Source: Hoyosella levis
GTDB lineage: Bacteria > Actinomycetota > Actinomycetes > Mycobacteriales > Mycobacteriaceae
Direction of reading: 5' to 3'
Assembly (NCBI RefSeq): GCF_026008515.1
Contig: NZ_BQYM01000002.1
Span: forward strand, 248,001-312,000
Length of the DNA stretch: 64,000 nucleotides
Below, piece after piece: positions 40,244 through 52,036 of the stretch. The stretch's first letter is position 1, and each line of letters begins with the position of its first letter. A program made the translations under genes and the position numbers. A model generated the notes under the pieces. It had not been told where the DNA came from, searched no databases, and was given only the letters and a program-made list of their open reading frames with translations.

Positions 40244-41170
40244 ATGCGGCTCGTCTTCGCAGGCACCCCCGAACCGGCAGTGCCGGCCCTGCGCCGCCTG
40301 ATCGAAAGCTCCCGCCACGAGGTGGTGGCCGTGGTCACGCGCCCCGACGCGGCCGCCGGACGTGGCCGCCGCGCGCGCCGGAGCCCGGTGGGACAGCTCG
40401 CCGACGAGCATGGCATCCCGGTGCTCGCCCCGCACCGCCCCTCGGATCCCGGGTTCCTGGAGCAGCTCAGGGCTATCGGCCCCGATTGCTGCCCGGTCGT
40501 GGCCTACGGCGCGCTGCTGACCCGCGAGGTCATCGAGATTCCTCGCCTGGGCTGGATCAACCTCCACTTCTCCCTGCTGCCGGCCTGGCGCGGGGCCGCG
40601 CCCGTGCAGGCCGCCATCGCCGCGGGTGACGGAATGACCGGCGCCACGACATTTCGCATCGACGAGGGCCTCGATACCGGCGACGTGCTGGGAACGATGA
40701 CCGTGCGCATCCGCCCGACCGACACCTCCGGCGTGCTGCTCGAGCGGCTCGCAAGCGCGGGCGCGGTGCTGCTCGAGCACACCATGGACGGGCTCGAGGA
40801 CGGTGCGCTGACCGCCCTTCCACAGCCAACCGATGGCATCTCGCACGCCCCGAAGGTCACCGTCGAGGCGGCACGAGCGCGCTGGGACCAGCCGGGCCAT
40901 ATCGTGGACCGGCACATCCGCGCCATGACACCCGCACCGGGCGCGTGGACCATGGTCGGTGACCTGCGCGTCAAGATCGCCAGCGCAGGCGTGGACGAGG
41001 CCACGATCCTTGCTCCGGGCGAGATCCGAGCGACCAAGAACACCGTGCTCGTGGGCACGGCCACCGGAGCGCTACAGCTCGACACCGTACAGCCCCAGGG
41101 CAAGAAAGCCATGCGCGCCGCCGACTGGGCTCGGGGCGCGCGACTCGCAGAAGGAGCGACCGCTCAGTGA
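40244..41170 (+). CDS. fmt: Methionyl-tRNA formyltransferase
   Basis: A 308-residue formyltransferase that formylates initiator Met-tRNA using 10-formyl-THF. The catalytic Asn-His-Asp site is visible in [20 protein letters not shown], and the N-terminal Rossmann start is [19 protein letters not shown]. The C-terminal OB domain (about 210-308) binds tRNA. The ATG has AGAGGGAGA upstream. It overlaps rsmB by four bases (GTGA), a conserved translational coupling. Confidence 0.95.
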   Translation: MRLVFAGTPEPAVPALRRLIESSRHEVVAVVTRPDAAAGRGRRARRSPVGQLADEHGIPVLAPHRPSDPGFLEQLRAIGPDCCPVVAYGALLTREVIEIPRLGWINLHFSLLPAWRGAAPVQAAIAAGDGMTGATTFRIDEGLDTGDVLGTMTVRIRPTDTSGVLLERLASAGAVLLEHTMDGLEDGALTALPQPTDGISHAPKVTVEAARARWDQPGHIVDRHIRAMTPAPGAWTMVGDLRVKIASAGVDEATILAPGEIRATKNTVLVGTATGALQLDTVQPQGKKAMRAADWARGARLAEGATAQ

Positions 41171-42651
41171 CTCCCTCCGAACCATCCAGGCACGGGCCCG
41201 CCCACAACCCGCGGCGCGGTGGCAGGGGAGGCAGCAGGCCTGGTCCCAAGCCCCCGCACCGCGAGTCCGGGCGCCGCGGTCCAGCCCGGGCCGAGCCGCC
41301 TGCCGATGCCGCGCTGGACCCCGCCCGGATAGCCGCCCGCGATGTGCTGCGCGCGGTCCGTGATCGCTCGGCCTACGCGAACCTCATGCTGCCGAAGCTG
41401 CTCCGCGATCGCCGGATCACCGGCCGCGATGCAGCCTTCGCCACCGAGCTCACCTATGGCGCATGCCGCGCGCAGGGACTGCTCGACGAGATCATCGCTG
41501 CCGCCGCGGGCCGGCCCGCGGCCGAGATCGACGGCACGATCCTCGATATCCTCCGGCTCGCCGCCTACCAGCTGTTGCGCACCAGGGTGGCGCCGCATGC
41601 CGCGGTGAGCACCGCCGTCGCGATGGCCCGGACCGAGGGCGGCGAGCGCATCACCGGCTTCGTCAACGCGGTGCTGCGCCGGGTCTCGGAGAAGACCGAG
41701 GAGCAGTGGGTCGCGCAGCTCGCGCCGACCGATCCGATCGGCCGGGCCTCGTTCACCCATGCCCACCCGCGCTGGATCGGCCAGGCCTTCGCTGACGCTC
41801 TCGGCGCGAGCGCCAACGAGATCGATGAGGCGCTCGCCGCCGACGACGCGCGGCCCACGATCCACCTCGTCGCCCGGCCTGGCGAGATCACTGGCGAGGA
41901 GCTCGCTCTCATCACCGGGGGCACGGAGGGCACCTACTCGCCGTATGCCGCATACCTGGAGTCGGGCGATCCTGGAGACCTCGATCCGGTCCGCGAGGGC
42001 CTCGCAACGGTGCAGGACGAGGGTAGCCAGCTCGTGGCGCTCGCGGCCCTGCGCGCACCGGTCTCCGGGGCTGACGGGGGACGCTGGCTGGATCTCTGCG
42101 CGGGCCCGGGCGGAAAAGCAGCACTGATGGGCGCGATCGCCGCGATCGATGGCGCCCGGCTCGACGCGGTCGAGATCTCCACGCACCGGGCCGAGCTGGT
42201 CCGCGCCTCCGTGAAGGGGCTCCCGGTCGCTGTCCTCGAGGCCGACGGCCGGGACAGCGGCCTCGAGCCAGGCTATGACCGCGTTCTCGTCGATGCCCCG
42301 TGCACGGGCCTCGGCGCGCTCCGCAGGCGGCCGGAAGCACGCTGGCGCAAGCAATCCAGCGACGTGGCGGAACTGGCACGGCTCCAGCGGGAGCTCCTTG
42401 ATGCCGCGATCGATCTCGTGCGGCCCGGCGGGATCGTGGTGTACTCGACGTGCTCGCCACATGTGGCAGAGACGATCGGTGTTGTCTCCCAAGCGATCCG
42501 CAAGCGTGGCGTCGAGGCGATCCCCGCGGGCGAGGCGCTGCCCGAGGTGCCCCGCGCTGCTGCTGGCCCTGCAGGCGAGTTCGTGCAGCTGTGGCCGCAC
42601 CGGCACGGGACCGATGCGATGTTCATCGCTGTGCTGCGCAAGCCCGAGTAG
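41167..42651 (+). CDS. rsmB: 16S rRNA (cytosine-5) methyltransferase RsmB/Fmu
   Basis: A 494-residue rRNA m5C methyltransferase. A ~50-residue Pro/Arg/Gly-rich N-terminus precedes a NusB-like RNA-binding domain (about 50-190). The SAM-binding motif is [17 protein letters not shown]; the motif IV cysteine is in [19 protein letters not shown] and the catalytic motif VI cysteine in [11 protein letters not shown]. It methylates C967-type positions in 16S rRNA. The GTG overlaps fmt by four bases. Confidence 0.93.
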   Translation: MTPSEPSRHGPAHNPRRGGRGGSRPGPKPPHRESGRRGPARAEPPADAALDPARIAARDVLRAVRDRSAYANLMLPKLLRDRRITGRDAAFATELTYGACRAQGLLDEIIAAAAGRPAAEIDGTILDILRLAAYQLLRTRVAPHAAVSTAVAMARTEGGERITGFVNAVLRRVSEKTEEQWVAQLAPTDPIGRASFTHAHPRWIGQAFADALGASANEIDEALAADDARPTIHLVARPGEITGEELALITGGTEGTYSPYAAYLESGDPGDLDPVREGLATVQDEGSQLVALAALRAPVSGADGGRWLDLCAGPGGKAALMGAIAAIDGARLDAVEISTHRAELVRASVKGLPVAVLEADGRDSGLEPGYDRVLVDAPCTGLGALRRRPEARWRKQSSDVAELARLQRELLDAAIDLVRPGGIVVYSTCSPHVAETIGVVSQAIRKRGVEAIPAGEALPEVPRAAAGPAGEFVQLWPHRHGTDAMFIAVLRKPE

Positions 42652-42709
42652 CCGCGCCTGGCTCTTGGCGGGGCCGCTAGCTCGCTGGGCGGGGCGTGGC
42701 CGAGCGGCG

Positions 42710-42715
42710 TACTAT
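42710..42715 (+). promoter_or_regulatory. Putative -10 element of the amidase gene (leaderless)
   Basis: TACTAT is followed by 7 bases and GTG at 42723, the leaderless arrangement seen at several other genes in this window. No Shine-Dalgarno is present. It decides the start chosen for the amidase. Confidence 0.45.
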
Positions 42716-42722
42716 CGGCCCG

Positions 42723-44171
42723 GTGCGAGACACCGACATGCCCCCGGCGGTACCAGAGGCGCGGGTGCATGCCTTCCGCGATGACGCGCTTGGCGATCAC
42801 GATGCGGTAGGGATCGCCGCCGCGATCCGGGATGGCAGCATCTCCGCGGCCGAGGCGGTCGAGGCCGCGATCTCGCGTGTCGCCGAGGTCGAGCCCCGCC
42901 TTCATGCCTTGCAGCTCGCGGACTTCGAACGTGCCCGCGAGATGGCGCGCATGCTGCCGCCTGGAGCTCCCGGTGCTCTCTCGGGCGTGCCCTCGATGCT
43001 GAAGGACAACGTCAATCTCGCCGGGCAGCCGACCACGCGGGGATCGCTGGCCGTTCCGGCGCGCCCCGTCCGCCATACCGATCGCTTCGTCGAGCAATAC
43101 CTGGCGGTGGGGCTGGTGCCGCTCGGCAAGTCGCGCCTGCCCGAGTTCGGCTTCAATGCCTCCACCGAGTTCGCTAGCTCCGAGCCCACCCGCAATCCCT
43201 GGAACCTGGATTACTCGGCCGGAGCTTCCTCGGGCGGCGCGGCAGCATTGGTTGCCAGCGGCGCGCTGCCCATCGCCCATGCCAACGACGGCGGCGGCTC
43301 GATCCGCATCCCGGCCGCCGCGTGCGGGCTCGTCGGGCTCAAGGCAAGCCGCGGCCGCATGCGCACCGAGCCCGTGCAGGACGCGCTGCCCGTCCGCATC
43401 ATCTCCGATGGCGTGGTCGCTCGCTCCGTCCGTGATGTCGCCGCCTTCCACTCGGATGCCGAGCGCGTGTTCCGCAACAAGTCGCTGCCGCCCATCGGGG
43501 ATATCCGCGCGCCGGGCGAGCAACGGCTGCGCATCGGAATCGTCATCAACTCCGTGGTGGACCGCGCCACCGATCCCGAGACAGCGAGCGCGGTGCGCGG
43601 GACCGCGGACCTGCTCGCCGGCCTCGGCCACCACGTGAGCGATGCCACCCTGCCGGTGGGGCCCGGATTCGCGCGGGACTTCGTGCACTACTGGGGAATG
43701 CTGTCGGTGATCCTCACCGCCCCCGGTCGCTGGATGCATGGCCGCGAGTTCAACCGGGCGCGCCTCGATCCGCTGACGCTCGGGCTTGCCCAGCGGTATT
43801 GGCGCGAGGCGTTCCACACCCCGGCTGTATTGCGTCGCCTGCGTGGCACGTCCGCGGTGGTGCAGGAGTGGTTCGAGCCGTGGGACATCGTGCTGAGCCC
43901 CGTGGTGGGCCACACAACGCCACCTATCGGGTACCTCTCGCCCAACCATCCCTTCGAGGAGCTGATCGAGCGGCTGCAGACCTATGTGTCCTTCACGCCG
44001 CTCAACAATGCGGCCGGGAACCCCGCGATCTCGCTGCCCGCTGGCACGACCAGCGATGGCAGGCCGATCGGCGTGCAGCTCTCCGCCCCGCTCGGAGGGG
44101 AGCGAGCACTGCTGGAGGTGGCGATGGAGATCGAGCAAGCGAGGCCGTGGCGGCGCATCCAGGCTGGCTAG
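42723..44171 (+). CDS. Amidase signature family enzyme
   Basis: A 482-residue amidase. The Ser-cisSer-Lys triad is visible: the lysine in SMLKDNVNLAG, then the signature region AGASSGGAAALVASGALP and DGGGSIRIPAAACGLVGLK. Such enzymes hydrolyse amides; the substrate (small aliphatic or aryl amides, nylon oligomers, peptides) cannot be told from sequence. It is not GatA: no gatB or gatC is nearby and the order is fmt-rsmB-amidase. I start at GTG 42723 because of the -10-like TACTAT; GTG at 42696 and ATG at 42738 are alternatives. Confidence 0.85.
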   Translation: MRDTDMPPAVPEARVHAFRDDALGDHDAVGIAAAIRDGSISAAEAVEAAISRVAEVEPRLHALQLADFERAREMARMLPPGAPGALSGVPSMLKDNVNLAGQPTTRGSLAVPARPVRHTDRFVEQYLAVGLVPLGKSRLPEFGFNASTEFASSEPTRNPWNLDYSAGASSGGAAALVASGALPIAHANDGGGSIRIPAAACGLVGLKASRGRMRTEPVQDALPVRIISDGVVARSVRDVAAFHSDAERVFRNKSLPPIGDIRAPGEQRLRIGIVINSVVDRATDPETASAVRGTADLLAGLGHHVSDATLPVGPGFARDFVHYWGMLSVILTAPGRWMHGREFNRARLDPLTLGLAQRYWREAFHTPAVLRRLRGTSAVVQEWFEPWDIVLSPVVGHTTPPIGYLSPNHPFEELIERLQTYVSFTPLNNAAGNPAISLPAGTTSDGRPIGVQLSAPLGGERALLEVAMEIEQARPWRRIQAG

Positions 44172-44207
44172 TCGCTGGCGCATCGGCGCCTGGCCGTTGC
44201 CGCGGTC

Positions 44208-44271
44208 GTGGTGAGACCCGGCCGTGGTGAGCCCCCGACGTGGTGAGCCCCCGACGTGGTGAGACCCGGCA
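44208..44271. repeat. Four tandem 16-bp repeats after the amidase gene
   Basis: Four consecutive units: GTGGTGAGACCCGGCC, GTGGTGAGCCCCCGAC twice, and GTGGTGAGACCCGGCA. The outer pair and the inner pair match each other best. The array lies 36 bases after the amidase stop and runs straight into the CAAACGCGATAGAA inverted repeat. Confidence 0.85.
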
Positions 44272-44319
44272 AACGCGATAGAAGCCGTGGAAATGGCGGG
44301 GTAGTTTCTATCGCGTTTG
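44270..44319. repeat. 14-bp inverted repeat, second member of the CAAACGCGATAGAA family
   Basis: The arm CAAACGCGATAGAA (44270-44283) is exactly complementary to 44306-44319, with a 22-base spacer. It lies between the amidase gene and a convergent membrane-protein gene, like the copy at 35505-35574. Shared sequence at two loci argues for a repeat family rather than a one-off terminator. Confidence 0.8.
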
Positions 44320-44388
44320 ATAGTTTCCCGTGCTTTTGTCCCTGGTTCGGTTCCCGCCCGACGGCTCCGCCCGCGTCACCCGCCAGCG

Positions 44389-44823
44389 TCAGCCGCGAGC
44401 GGTGTGGCGCAGCCACCACAGGCCGAGCAGCGGCAGCACGAGCGGGATGAACAGGTACCCGGACCCGTAGTGCGACCACACTGTCGGCTCCGGGAACCAT
44501 TCCGGGACTACCAGGCTGACCGTGCCGACGATGAGAACCCCGGCGAACTCGATGAGGCACGACCACGCAGCGAGGCGACGGGAGACCGTGCTCGCGCGCG
44601 CGAGCGTGAAGGTGGCGACGATGTAGAACACGGCGGCTACCGCGGAGAGGCTGAACGCGATGGGAGCGACGTCGAACCGCTGCACGATCTGCACGAACGA
44701 GCGCGCCGCGGCGGCGAGGCTGAACACTGCGTAGAGGGCGATGAGCACGCGCCCCCCGCCGGTTCGGGTGCGCTCGCGCAACTGCTCCTCGTCGTGGGGA
44801 CGGGCCGGGGTGGCAGGGCTCAC
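44389..44823 (-). CDS. Small four-helix membrane protein, unknown function
   Basis: A 144-residue protein with about four transmembrane helices (including VLIALYAVFSLAAA, IAFSLSAVAAVFYIVATFTL, EFAGVLIVGTVSLVV and GYLFIPLVLPLLGLWWL) after a ~25-residue charged N-terminus. I do not recognise a characterised family. The GTG ending at 44823 overlaps the stop of the upstream membrane-protein gene by four bases (GTGA on the minus strand), so both are made together and may form a complex. It converges with the amidase gene. Confidence 0.75.
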   Translation of the reverse strand: MSPATPARPHDEEQLRERTRTGGGRVLIALYAVFSLAAAARSFVQIVQRFDVAPIAFSLSAVAAVFYIVATFTLARASTVSRRLAAWSCLIEFAGVLIVGTVSLVVPEWFPEPTVWSHYGSGYLFIPLVLPLLGLWWLRHTARG

Positions 44824-45215
44824 GGCGCCAGCCCGCTCTCGGGGGCGACCCATAGCGCATACATGCGCAGCACCATGATCGGCACGGACATCAACGCGAT
44901 GGTCAGTACACCGGCACCGGCACGAGTCCGGTCACCGAGCGCCCACCACACTGCGATGGGGAGGATCAGCGGCACACCGATGAGATAGAGGACGAACGTC
45001 AACGTGTCGATGTCGCGATCGCCCGAGATCAGCAGTACCACGCCAAGAACCGATTGCGCGATGGTCAGCAGTTCGACGAGGACAAGGGCGCCGAGCAGGA
45101 CCTTGTCGGAGCGCCGGGCGGGGTCGAGGGGACTGCCCGCGATCACCTTGATGAACGTCCACAGCATGCCCGCGAGAGCGAGCGCGGTGATCGTGAGGGC
45201 AAGGGTCGTGTTCAT
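44820..45215 (-). CDS. Small four-helix membrane protein, unknown function, coupled to next gene
   Basis: A 131-residue protein with about four transmembrane helices ([78 protein letters not shown]). Its family is not recognised and no catalytic motif is visible. It is divergent from rpe with only 41 bases between the starts. A TAAAGT element lies 9 bases upstream (45225-45230). Its stop overlaps the start of a second membrane-protein gene. Confidence 0.75.
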   Translation of the reverse strand: MNTTLALTITALALAGMLWTFIKVIAGSPLDPARRSDKVLLGALVLVELLTIAQSVLGVVLLISGDRDIDTLTFVLYLIGVPLILPIAVWWALGDRTRAGAGVLTIALMSVPIMVLRMYALWVAPESGLAP

Positions 45216-45224
45216 CGCGTTCGG

Positions 45225-45230
45225 ACTTTA
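45225..45230 (-). promoter_or_regulatory. Putative -10 element for the membrane-protein pair
   Basis: On the minus strand TAAAGT lies 9 bases before the ATG that ends at 45215, implying a leader of only a few bases. It shares a 41-base divergent region with the rpe promoter. Confidence 0.35.
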
Positions 45231-45244
45231 GCACTCGCACCTCT

Positions 45245-45250
45245 TACACT
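45245..45250 (+). promoter_or_regulatory. Putative -10 element of rpe (leaderless)
   Basis: TACACT is followed by 6 bases and the ATG of rpe. There is no Shine-Dalgarno. If correct, the mRNA has no 5' leader, which rules out an FMN riboswitch ahead of the rpe-rib gene run. Confidence 0.5.
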
Positions 45251-45256
45251 CGCATC

Positions 45257-45946
45257 ATGGCTGCTCACCCCACCGCCCCCATCATCGCCCCCTCGATCCT
45301 GTCGGCCGATTTCGCGCACCTGGCTGACGATGCCCGTGCTGTCGACAATGCCGACTGGCTGCACATCGACGTCATGGACGCCCATTTCGTGCCGAACCTG
45401 ACCTTCGGCCTCCCCGTGGTCAAGAGCCTGATGAAGGCGTCGAGCAAGCCGTTCGATTGCCACCTGATGATCGAGAACCCGGAGCGGTGGGCCCCGCCGT
45501 ATGCCGAGGCTGGTGCCTACAACGTGACGTTCCATGCCGAGGCCACCGACGATCCCGTCTCGGTCGCCCGCGCACTTCGCGCGGCAGGCTCCAAGGCTGG
45601 CCTGTCCATCAAGCCGGGCACCCCGCTCGAGCCCTACATCGAGATCCTCAAGGAGTTCGATGTGCTGCTGGTCATGAGCGTCGAGCCCGGATTCGGCGGC
45701 CAGAGCTTCATGCCCGAGGTGCTCGACAAGGTCCGCACGGCTCGCAGGCTCGTTGATTCCGGCGAGCTCGACCTCATGATCGAGATCGACGGCGGCATCG
45801 CGCTCGACACGATCGATGAGGCCGCAGCGGCCGGGGTGGATTGCTACGTGGCCGGATCAGCGGTCTACGGCGCGGCCGATCCGGCGGCGGCAGTGGACCA
45901 GCTGCGCGCGCGTGCCCGCGCCGCGGACCCGCGCTGCGCCAGCTAG
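45257..45946 (+). CDS. rpe: Ribulose-phosphate 3-epimerase
   Basis: A 229-residue TIM-barrel epimerase interconverting ribulose 5-phosphate and xylulose 5-phosphate. It shows [15 protein letters not shown], the metal-binding [28 protein letters not shown], and the catalytic/phosphate region [12 protein letters not shown] and IEIDGGI. It supplies the non-oxidative pentose phosphate pathway and ribulose 5-phosphate, the riboflavin precursor used by RibBA downstream. ribD starts 13 bases after it, so they are probably co-transcribed. Confidence 0.96.
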   Translation: MAAHPTAPIIAPSILSADFAHLADDARAVDNADWLHIDVMDAHFVPNLTFGLPVVKSLMKASSKPFDCHLMIENPERWAPPYAEAGAYNVTFHAEATDDPVSVARALRAAGSKAGLSIKPGTPLEPYIEILKEFDVLLVMSVEPGFGGQSFMPEVLDKVRTARRLVDSGELDLMIEIDGGIALDTIDEAAAAGVDCYVAGSAVYGAADPAAAVDQLRARARAADPRCAS

Positions 45947-45959
45947 CCAGGGGCCTGCG

Positions 45960-46967
45960 ATGCGCGTGCACCTGGACGAGGCGATGCGCCAGGCCGTCGA
46001 GGCATCCGAGCAGGCGCGTGGCCGGACCAGCCCGAATCCACCGGTGGGCGCGGTCGTGCTCGATGTCGCGGGAATGATCGTTGGTGTCGGCGCCACGCAG
46101 CCGCCCGGGGGCCCGCACGCCGAGGTGATGGCCCTGCGCGAGGCGGGCGAGCGTGCGTTCGGTGGGACCATGGTGGTCACGCTCGAGCCCTGCGATCACT
46201 ATGGGCGGACGCCGCCGTGCAGCCAGGCAGTGATCGACGCGGGCATCGCGCAGGTCCATTATGCGGTGGACGATCCGATGGCAATGGCCAGCGGCGGCGC
46301 GCGGACGCTTCGACGAGCCGGGGTCGTGGTCACTACTTGGTATGACCCCAGCGCGGTGACGCGTGGCCCGCTGCGGGCGTGGCTGCATCGCCAGCGCACG
46401 GGGCGCCCGCACGTCACCTACAAGTACGCTGCGTCCCTCGACGGCCGCTGTGCTGCCGAAGATGGCTCGAGCCAGTGGATCTCTGGCGTGGCGTCCCGGG
46501 CGCGGGACCGGCTCGAGCGCTCGCGGATCGATGCGATCATCGTGGGCACTGGCACGGTGCTCGCCGATGATCCGTGGCTGACCGCGCGGCTTCCCGATGG
46601 AAGCCTCGCCGACCATCAACCGGCGCGCGTGGTGGTGGGTACTCGCGAGCTGCCGCCGACGGCGCGGGTGCTCGATGATGCCGCGCCGACGATCCTCGTG
46701 CGGTCGCGGGATATCGCCGAGGTCATCGATTCGCTCGGCGATCGCACCGATGTGGTCCTCGAGGGCGGGCCGCACCTCGCGGGCGCTTTCTTCAAGGCCG
46801 GGCTTGTCGATCGGATCTCTGCCTATGTCGCGCCGATGATCCTCGGTGCTGGCACGCCCGCGGTCGTTGATGCTGGCGTCGGGAATATCGCTCGGGCGCA
46901 CCGGTTTGACTGTGAGAGCGTCGAGATGCTCGGGGAGGATGTGCTCATCAGCCTCGTGCCGCGATAA
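45960..46967 (+). CDS. ribD: Bifunctional riboflavin deaminase / reductase RibD
   Basis: A 335-residue fusion. The N-terminal zinc deaminase domain has PHAEVMAL and LEPCDHYGRTPPCSQA. The C-terminal reductase domain begins HVTYKYAASLDGR and includes SQWISGVASR and VGTGTVLADDPWLTARL. It deaminates and reduces the pyrimidine intermediate after GTP cyclohydrolase II. ATG at 45960 follows rpe by 13 bases. Its length is typical. Confidence 0.94.
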   Translation: MRVHLDEAMRQAVEASEQARGRTSPNPPVGAVVLDVAGMIVGVGATQPPGGPHAEVMALREAGERAFGGTMVVTLEPCDHYGRTPPCSQAVIDAGIAQVHYAVDDPMAMASGGARTLRRAGVVVTTWYDPSAVTRGPLRAWLHRQRTGRPHVTYKYAASLDGRCAAEDGSSQWISGVASRARDRLERSRIDAIIVGTGTVLADDPWLTARLPDGSLADHQPARVVVGTRELPPTARVLDDAAPTILVRSRDIAEVIDSLGDRTDVVLEGGPHLAGAFFKAGLVDRISAYVAPMILGAGTPAVVDAGVGNIARAHRFDCESVEMLGEDVLISLVPR

Positions 46968-46998
46968 CGTGGAGGCCGACCGTCGGACAGGAGCGCGA

Positions 46999-47670
46999 GT
47001 GTTCACAGGAATCGTGGAGGAACGTGGCGAGATCGCCGCGATCGACACCATGGGTGATTTTGCCCGACTGACCGTTCTCGGGCCGCTGGTCGCCTCGGAT
47101 GCCCGGCATGGGGACTCCATCGCGGTCAATGGCGTCTGCCTGACCGTGGTCGACGTCCTGTCCGAGGGCGCCTTCACTGCTGACGTGATGGGGGAGACCC
47201 TGGACCGCACGAGCCTGGGCAAGCTCGGCGAGGGCAGCGCCGTCAACCTTGAGCGCGCGATGGCGCTCGGTGCGCGGCTCGGCGGGCACATCGTGCAGGG
47301 TCATGTGGACGCGACCGGAACAGTCCTCACCCGCACCAGCGCGGACAAGTGGGAGATCGTCCGGGTCTCGCTGCCGGACCGCATCGCCCGATATGTCGTC
47401 GAGAAGGGCTCGATCACCGTGGATGGCGTATCACTGACCGTCTCGGCGGTGGGCGTCGATGTCCACGGCAGCTATTTTGAAGTTTCCCTCATACCGACCA
47501 CACTGGACCTGACGATCCTCGGGCGCAGCCCGGTCGGCACCGTCGTGAACCTAGAGGTCGATGTGATCGCCAAGTATGTCGAGCGCCTCACGGCGTTCGC
47601 CCAGGAAGGGCCGCGTGATCTCGCGGCCGACGAACCCGGTGCCCCGGGCAGCCGGGCCGAGGAGCAGTAG
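46999..47670 (+). CDS. ribE: Riboflavin synthase alpha chain
   Basis: A 223-residue riboflavin synthase with two tandem lumazine-binding barrels: [16 protein letters not shown] and [14 protein letters not shown] in the first, GHVDATGTV and [16 protein letters not shown] in the second. It disproportionates two lumazines to riboflavin. The GTG at 46999 has AGGAG upstream. The last ~20 residues are an acidic tail. Also named ribC in mycobacteria. Confidence 0.95.
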   Translation: MFTGIVEERGEIAAIDTMGDFARLTVLGPLVASDARHGDSIAVNGVCLTVVDVLSEGAFTADVMGETLDRTSLGKLGEGSAVNLERAMALGARLGGHIVQGHVDATGTVLTRTSADKWEIVRVSLPDRIARYVVEKGSITVDGVSLTVSAVGVDVHGSYFEVSLIPTTLDLTILGRSPVGTVVNLEVDVIAKYVERLTAFAQEGPRDLAADEPGAPGSRAEEQ

Positions 47671-47672
47671 CT

Positions 47673-49905
<2,233 letters not shown>

Positions 49906-49915
49906 CCTGGTTGCT

Positions 49916-51940
49916 GTGGCTGATCCCTCGACTTACCGTCCCGCTCCCGGAACCATCCCGACCGACCCCGGGGTGTATCGGTTCCGCGACGGCACCGGTC
50001 GCGTGCTCTACGTGGGCAAGGCGAAGAACCTGCGCAACCGGCTCAACTCCTATTTCGCCGACCTCACTGGCCTGCAGCCGCGCACCCGAAACATGGTCAC
50101 CACCGCGACCGGCGTCGAGTGGACGGTCGTGGGCACGGAGGTCGAGGCGCTGCAGCTCGAGTACAACTGGATCAAGGAGTTCGATCCGCCGTTCAATGTG
50201 CGATACCGGGACGACAAGTCCTATCCGGTCCTCGCGGTCACGCTGAACGAGGAGCTGCCGCGGTTGTTCGTCTACCGGGGCCCCCGGCGCAAGGGAGTCC
50301 GCTACTTCGGGCCCTACTCGCACGCCTGGGCGATCCGCGAGACGCTCGATCTGTTGCTGCGGGTATTCCCGGCCCGCACCTGCTCGGCCGGCGTGCTGCG
50401 CCGCCACCAGCAGCTTGGTCGGCCCTGCCTGCTCGGCTACATCGACAAGTGCTCCGCGCCCTGCACGGGAACGGTCTCCGCCGCGGAGCATCGCCGCATC
50501 GTGGAGGATTTCTGCGACTTCCTGGCCGGGCGCACTGACCGCCTGGTCCGCCAGCTCGAGCAGGAGATGCGCGCCGCTGCCGAGGAGCTGGACTTCGAGA
50601 AGGCAGCGCGCCTGCGCGATGATGTCGGCGCGCTGCGCCGCGCCCTCGAGAAGCAGGCGGTGGTGCTCGGAGATGGCACTGATGCTGATGTGATCGCGTT
50701 CGCCCACGATGACCTCGAGATCTCGGTGCAGGTGTTCCATGTGCGGGACGGCAGGGTTCGGGGCCAGCGCGGCTGGGTCAACGAGAGGGTGGAGGACGCC
50801 AGCGAGGGTGAGATCGTCGAGGAGTTCCTCACGCAGTTCTATGGGGAGCAGTGGTCGCTGGCGCAGGCCGCCCCGGACTCGCAGGCCGCGACAGCGGGAG
50901 CGATTCCCAAGCTTGTCCTGGTGCCATCCATGCCCCCGGATCCCGAGAGCATGGAGCGCTGGCTCGCCCAGCAGCGCGGATCAGGCGTGACGGTGCGGGT
51001 GCCGCAGCGCGGTGACAAGCGCGCGCTTGCCGATACGGTGCAGCGCAACGCCGTGGAATCCCTGGCGCAGCACAAGCTCAAGCGCGCGGGCGATCTCACC
51101 GCCCGGTCGGCGGCCTTGCAGGAGCTGCAGGAGGCGCTCGATCTCGATTCCGCGCCGTTGCGCATCGAATGTGTCGACATCAGCCATGTGCAGGGCACCG
51201 ATGTGGTGGGTTCGCTCGTCGTGTTCGAGGATGGCATCGCCAAGAAGTCCGACTACCGGCATTTCGCGATCAAGGAGGCCGCTGGGGACGGTCGTTCCGA
51301 CGACGTCGCGAGCATCGCGGAAGTGACGCGTCGCCGGTTCGCGCGCCACGCCGCCGACCAAGCGCCGAGCGATCCAGCGGAAGCCGGGGAGAACGGGGAC
51401 GGCGGGGCGAGCGAGGGGCCTGCGCCGGGAATCGATCCCGCGACCGGCCGACCGCGCCGGTTCGCCTATCCACCGAACCTCTACATCGTTGACGGGGGAG
51501 CGCCGCAGGTCAACGCAGCGGCCAGGGTCCTCGACGAGCTTGGCGTGACCGATGTGGCGGTGATCGGGCTGGCGAAGCGCCTCGAGGAGGTGTGGCTCCC
51601 TGACGACCCGTACCCGGCGATCCTCTCGCGGGGCAGCGATGCGCTGTTCCTGCTGCAGCGCGTTCGCGATGAGGCGCACCGCTTCGCCATCACCTTCCAC
51701 CGGTCGAAGCGTTCCCGGCGCATGACAGCCTCGGCCCTCGATGCCATTCCCGGTCTCGGCAGCGCCCGCAAGACCGCGCTGGTCACACACTTCGGCTCGG
51801 TGGCGCGCTTGCGGGCGGCAAGCATCGAGGAGATCACGGGAGTGCCGGGCATCGGCGAGACGATCGCCCGCGCGGTGCACGAGGCGCTCAACGGGGAAAA
51901 TCCCGCGCAGGACTCCCCACGGGCCGCTCCAGTCGAATAG
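49916..51940 (+). CDS. uvrC: Excinuclease ABC subunit C
   Basis: A 674-residue nucleotide-excision-repair nuclease. The GIY-YIG domain ([20 protein letters not shown]) makes the 3' incision. A UVR motif follows ([20 protein letters not shown]), then the RNase H-like domain making the 5' incision ([30 protein letters not shown]) and C-terminal helix-hairpin-helix pairs ([27 protein letters not shown]). A Gly/Glu/Pro-rich insert (51340-51460) within the second nuclease domain explains the length above the usual ~610-650. The GTG lies 10 bases after the PH-domain gene. Confidence 0.96.
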   Translation: MADPSTYRPAPGTIPTDPGVYRFRDGTGRVLYVGKAKNLRNRLNSYFADLTGLQPRTRNMVTTATGVEWTVVGTEVEALQLEYNWIKEFDPPFNVRYRDDKSYPVLAVTLNEELPRLFVYRGPRRKGVRYFGPYSHAWAIRETLDLLLRVFPARTCSAGVLRRHQQLGRPCLLGYIDKCSAPCTGTVSAAEHRRIVEDFCDFLAGRTDRLVRQLEQEMRAAAEELDFEKAARLRDDVGALRRALEKQAVVLGDGTDADVIAFAHDDLEISVQVFHVRDGRVRGQRGWVNERVEDASEGEIVEEFLTQFYGEQWSLAQAAPDSQAATAGAIPKLVLVPSMPPDPESMERWLAQQRGSGVTVRVPQRGDKRALADTVQRNAVESLAQHKLKRAGDLTARSAALQELQEALDLDSAPLRIECVDISHVQGTDVVGSLVVFEDGIAKKSDYRHFAIKEAAGDGRSDDVASIAEVTRRRFARHAADQAPSDPAEAGENGDGGASEGPAPGIDPATGRPRRFAYPPNLYIVDGGAPQVNAAARVLDELGVTDVAVIGLAKRLEEVWLPDDPYPAILSRGSDALFLLQRVRDEAHRFAITFHRSKRSRRMTASALDAIPGLGSARKTALVTHFGSVARLRAASIEEITGVPGIGETIARAVHEALNGENPAQDSPRAAPVE

Positions 51941-51966
51941 CCTCTGGGGCATAGATCCTGCGGCAT

Positions 51967-51994
51967 TGCCCCGGCGATTGCGGACGCCGGGGCA
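51967..51994 (+). terminator. 10-bp hairpin between uvrC and rapZ
   Basis: TGCCCCGGCG and CGCCGGGGCA form a perfect 10-bp stem with the loop ATTGCGGA in the 96-base gap after uvrC. There is no T-run. It may be a terminator or an mRNA-processing stem before rapZ. Confidence 0.5.
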
Positions 51995-52036
51995 GCAGCA
52001 TGGCACGATACCGAACTACGACAAGGACGGCATGGC

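Noticed and set aside
42723-44171. Amidase as GatA of the tRNA amidotransferase
   Set aside because: gatB and gatC are absent and the motifs do not distinguish it as GatA, so only the amidase family is assigned.
45216-45256. Possible FMN riboswitch controlling the riboflavin genes
   Set aside because: The gap before rpe is only 41 bases and rpe looks leaderless; the gap between rpe and ribD is 13 bases. Neither can hold an FMN element.
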